From NCBI RefSeq assembly GCF_014529535.1, contig NC_050736.1, forward strand, positions 4,092,001 to 4,156,000: 64,000 nucleotides of DNA, given 5' to 3'. The position numbers were made by a program, and so were the translations under genes. Shown piece by piece: positions 63,755 to 64,000 of the stretch. Source of the DNA: Bradysia coprophila. Its lineage: Eukaryota; Arthropoda; Insecta; Diptera; Sciaridae. A model generated the notes under the pieces. That model had not been told where the DNA came from, did no database searches, and saw nothing but the letters and a program-made list of their open reading frames with translations. Position 1 is the first letter of the stretch; each line of letters opens with the position of its first letter.

Positions 63755-63835
63755 ATTTGGAGTTTTTTTCCTTCGTTGATGAAGAACTACAAAGTGTTAG
63801 GTGAGCTGCGGGAATTCAGTACAAAAATTTTGTGA
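63755..63835 (+). repeat. Direct repeat, copy 2
   Basis: Second copy of the unit at 63268-63350 (TTATTTGGAGTTTTTTTC, CTTCGTTGATGAAGAA, CAAAGTGTT). The similarity fades after about 80 bp. Confidence 0.6.
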
Positions 63836-64000
63836 CATTGGAGAGCTCGTCGATGTTTAGAACCGCTCGATAAAACTTTTAAGATACTGCCATTTTTCTC
63901 GAAAATCACAAAATTTGCAAAATTTTAATCATAAAATAATGTACATCTACTAATTTAGTCGAGATATCGAAAGCTACATGTAAGTTCTTCGCTTCCGGTT

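Overview
The window looks like AT-rich nuclear DNA from an insect, most likely a lower dipteran (a fungus-gnat or midge type). The reasons are compact multi-exon genes with GT-AG introns, fly-like start contexts, theta GSTs close to the fly family, a selenocysteine-dependent selenophosphate synthetase, and many short inverted-repeat transposons. The species assignment is inference. Five protein-coding genes can be built exon by exon. All five are complete and in frame, or in frame with one recoded UGA.

Layout: (1) 1-31,030, plus strand: a MEX3-type RNA-binding protein with two coding exons, 879-1185 and 14267-15258. They are separated by a 13-kb intron that splits the first KH domain. The stop codon is followed by about 15.8 kb of strikingly A-rich plus-strand DNA without genes, ending abruptly near 31,030 at a poly(A)-signal-like site; this may be an ultra-long 3' UTR. 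(2) 31,030-42,870: intergenic, no gene recognised, but a dense set of non-autonomous transposons: a 548-bp element with a perfect 9-bp target duplication, two related giant foldbacks, a hAT-like MITE and a TA-flanked MITE. (3) 42,875-49,400: two tandem theta-class GST genes (plus) and a convergent selenophosphate synthetase 2 gene (minus). The synthetase has an in-frame UGA at codon 24 and a recognisable form II SECIS hairpin in its 3' UTR. Between the GST copies lie relics of a second, decayed copy of the synthetase 3' end and SECIS. So the original duplication unit was GST plus synthetase, and the first synthetase copy has since been broken by deletions and a retrotransposon-derived insert of about 2.2 kb. 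(4) 49,400-52,200: intergenic repeats, including a tRNA-SINE-like piece and a foldback. (5) 52,200-59,930, minus strand: the heterotrimeric G-protein beta subunit (340 aa, six coding exons), with a repeat-filled 1.5-kb last intron and a T-rich (A-rich in the sense direction) downstream region. (6) 59,930-64,000: upstream flank, no coding gene recognised.

The most notable system is the selenoprotein gene with its SECIS, the fossil duplicate of that SECIS beside the first GST, and the convergent arrangement in which the second GST transcript probably runs antisense across the SECIS. The GST, synthetase and Gbeta genes have no obvious shared pathway; the link between GST and synthetase is positional.
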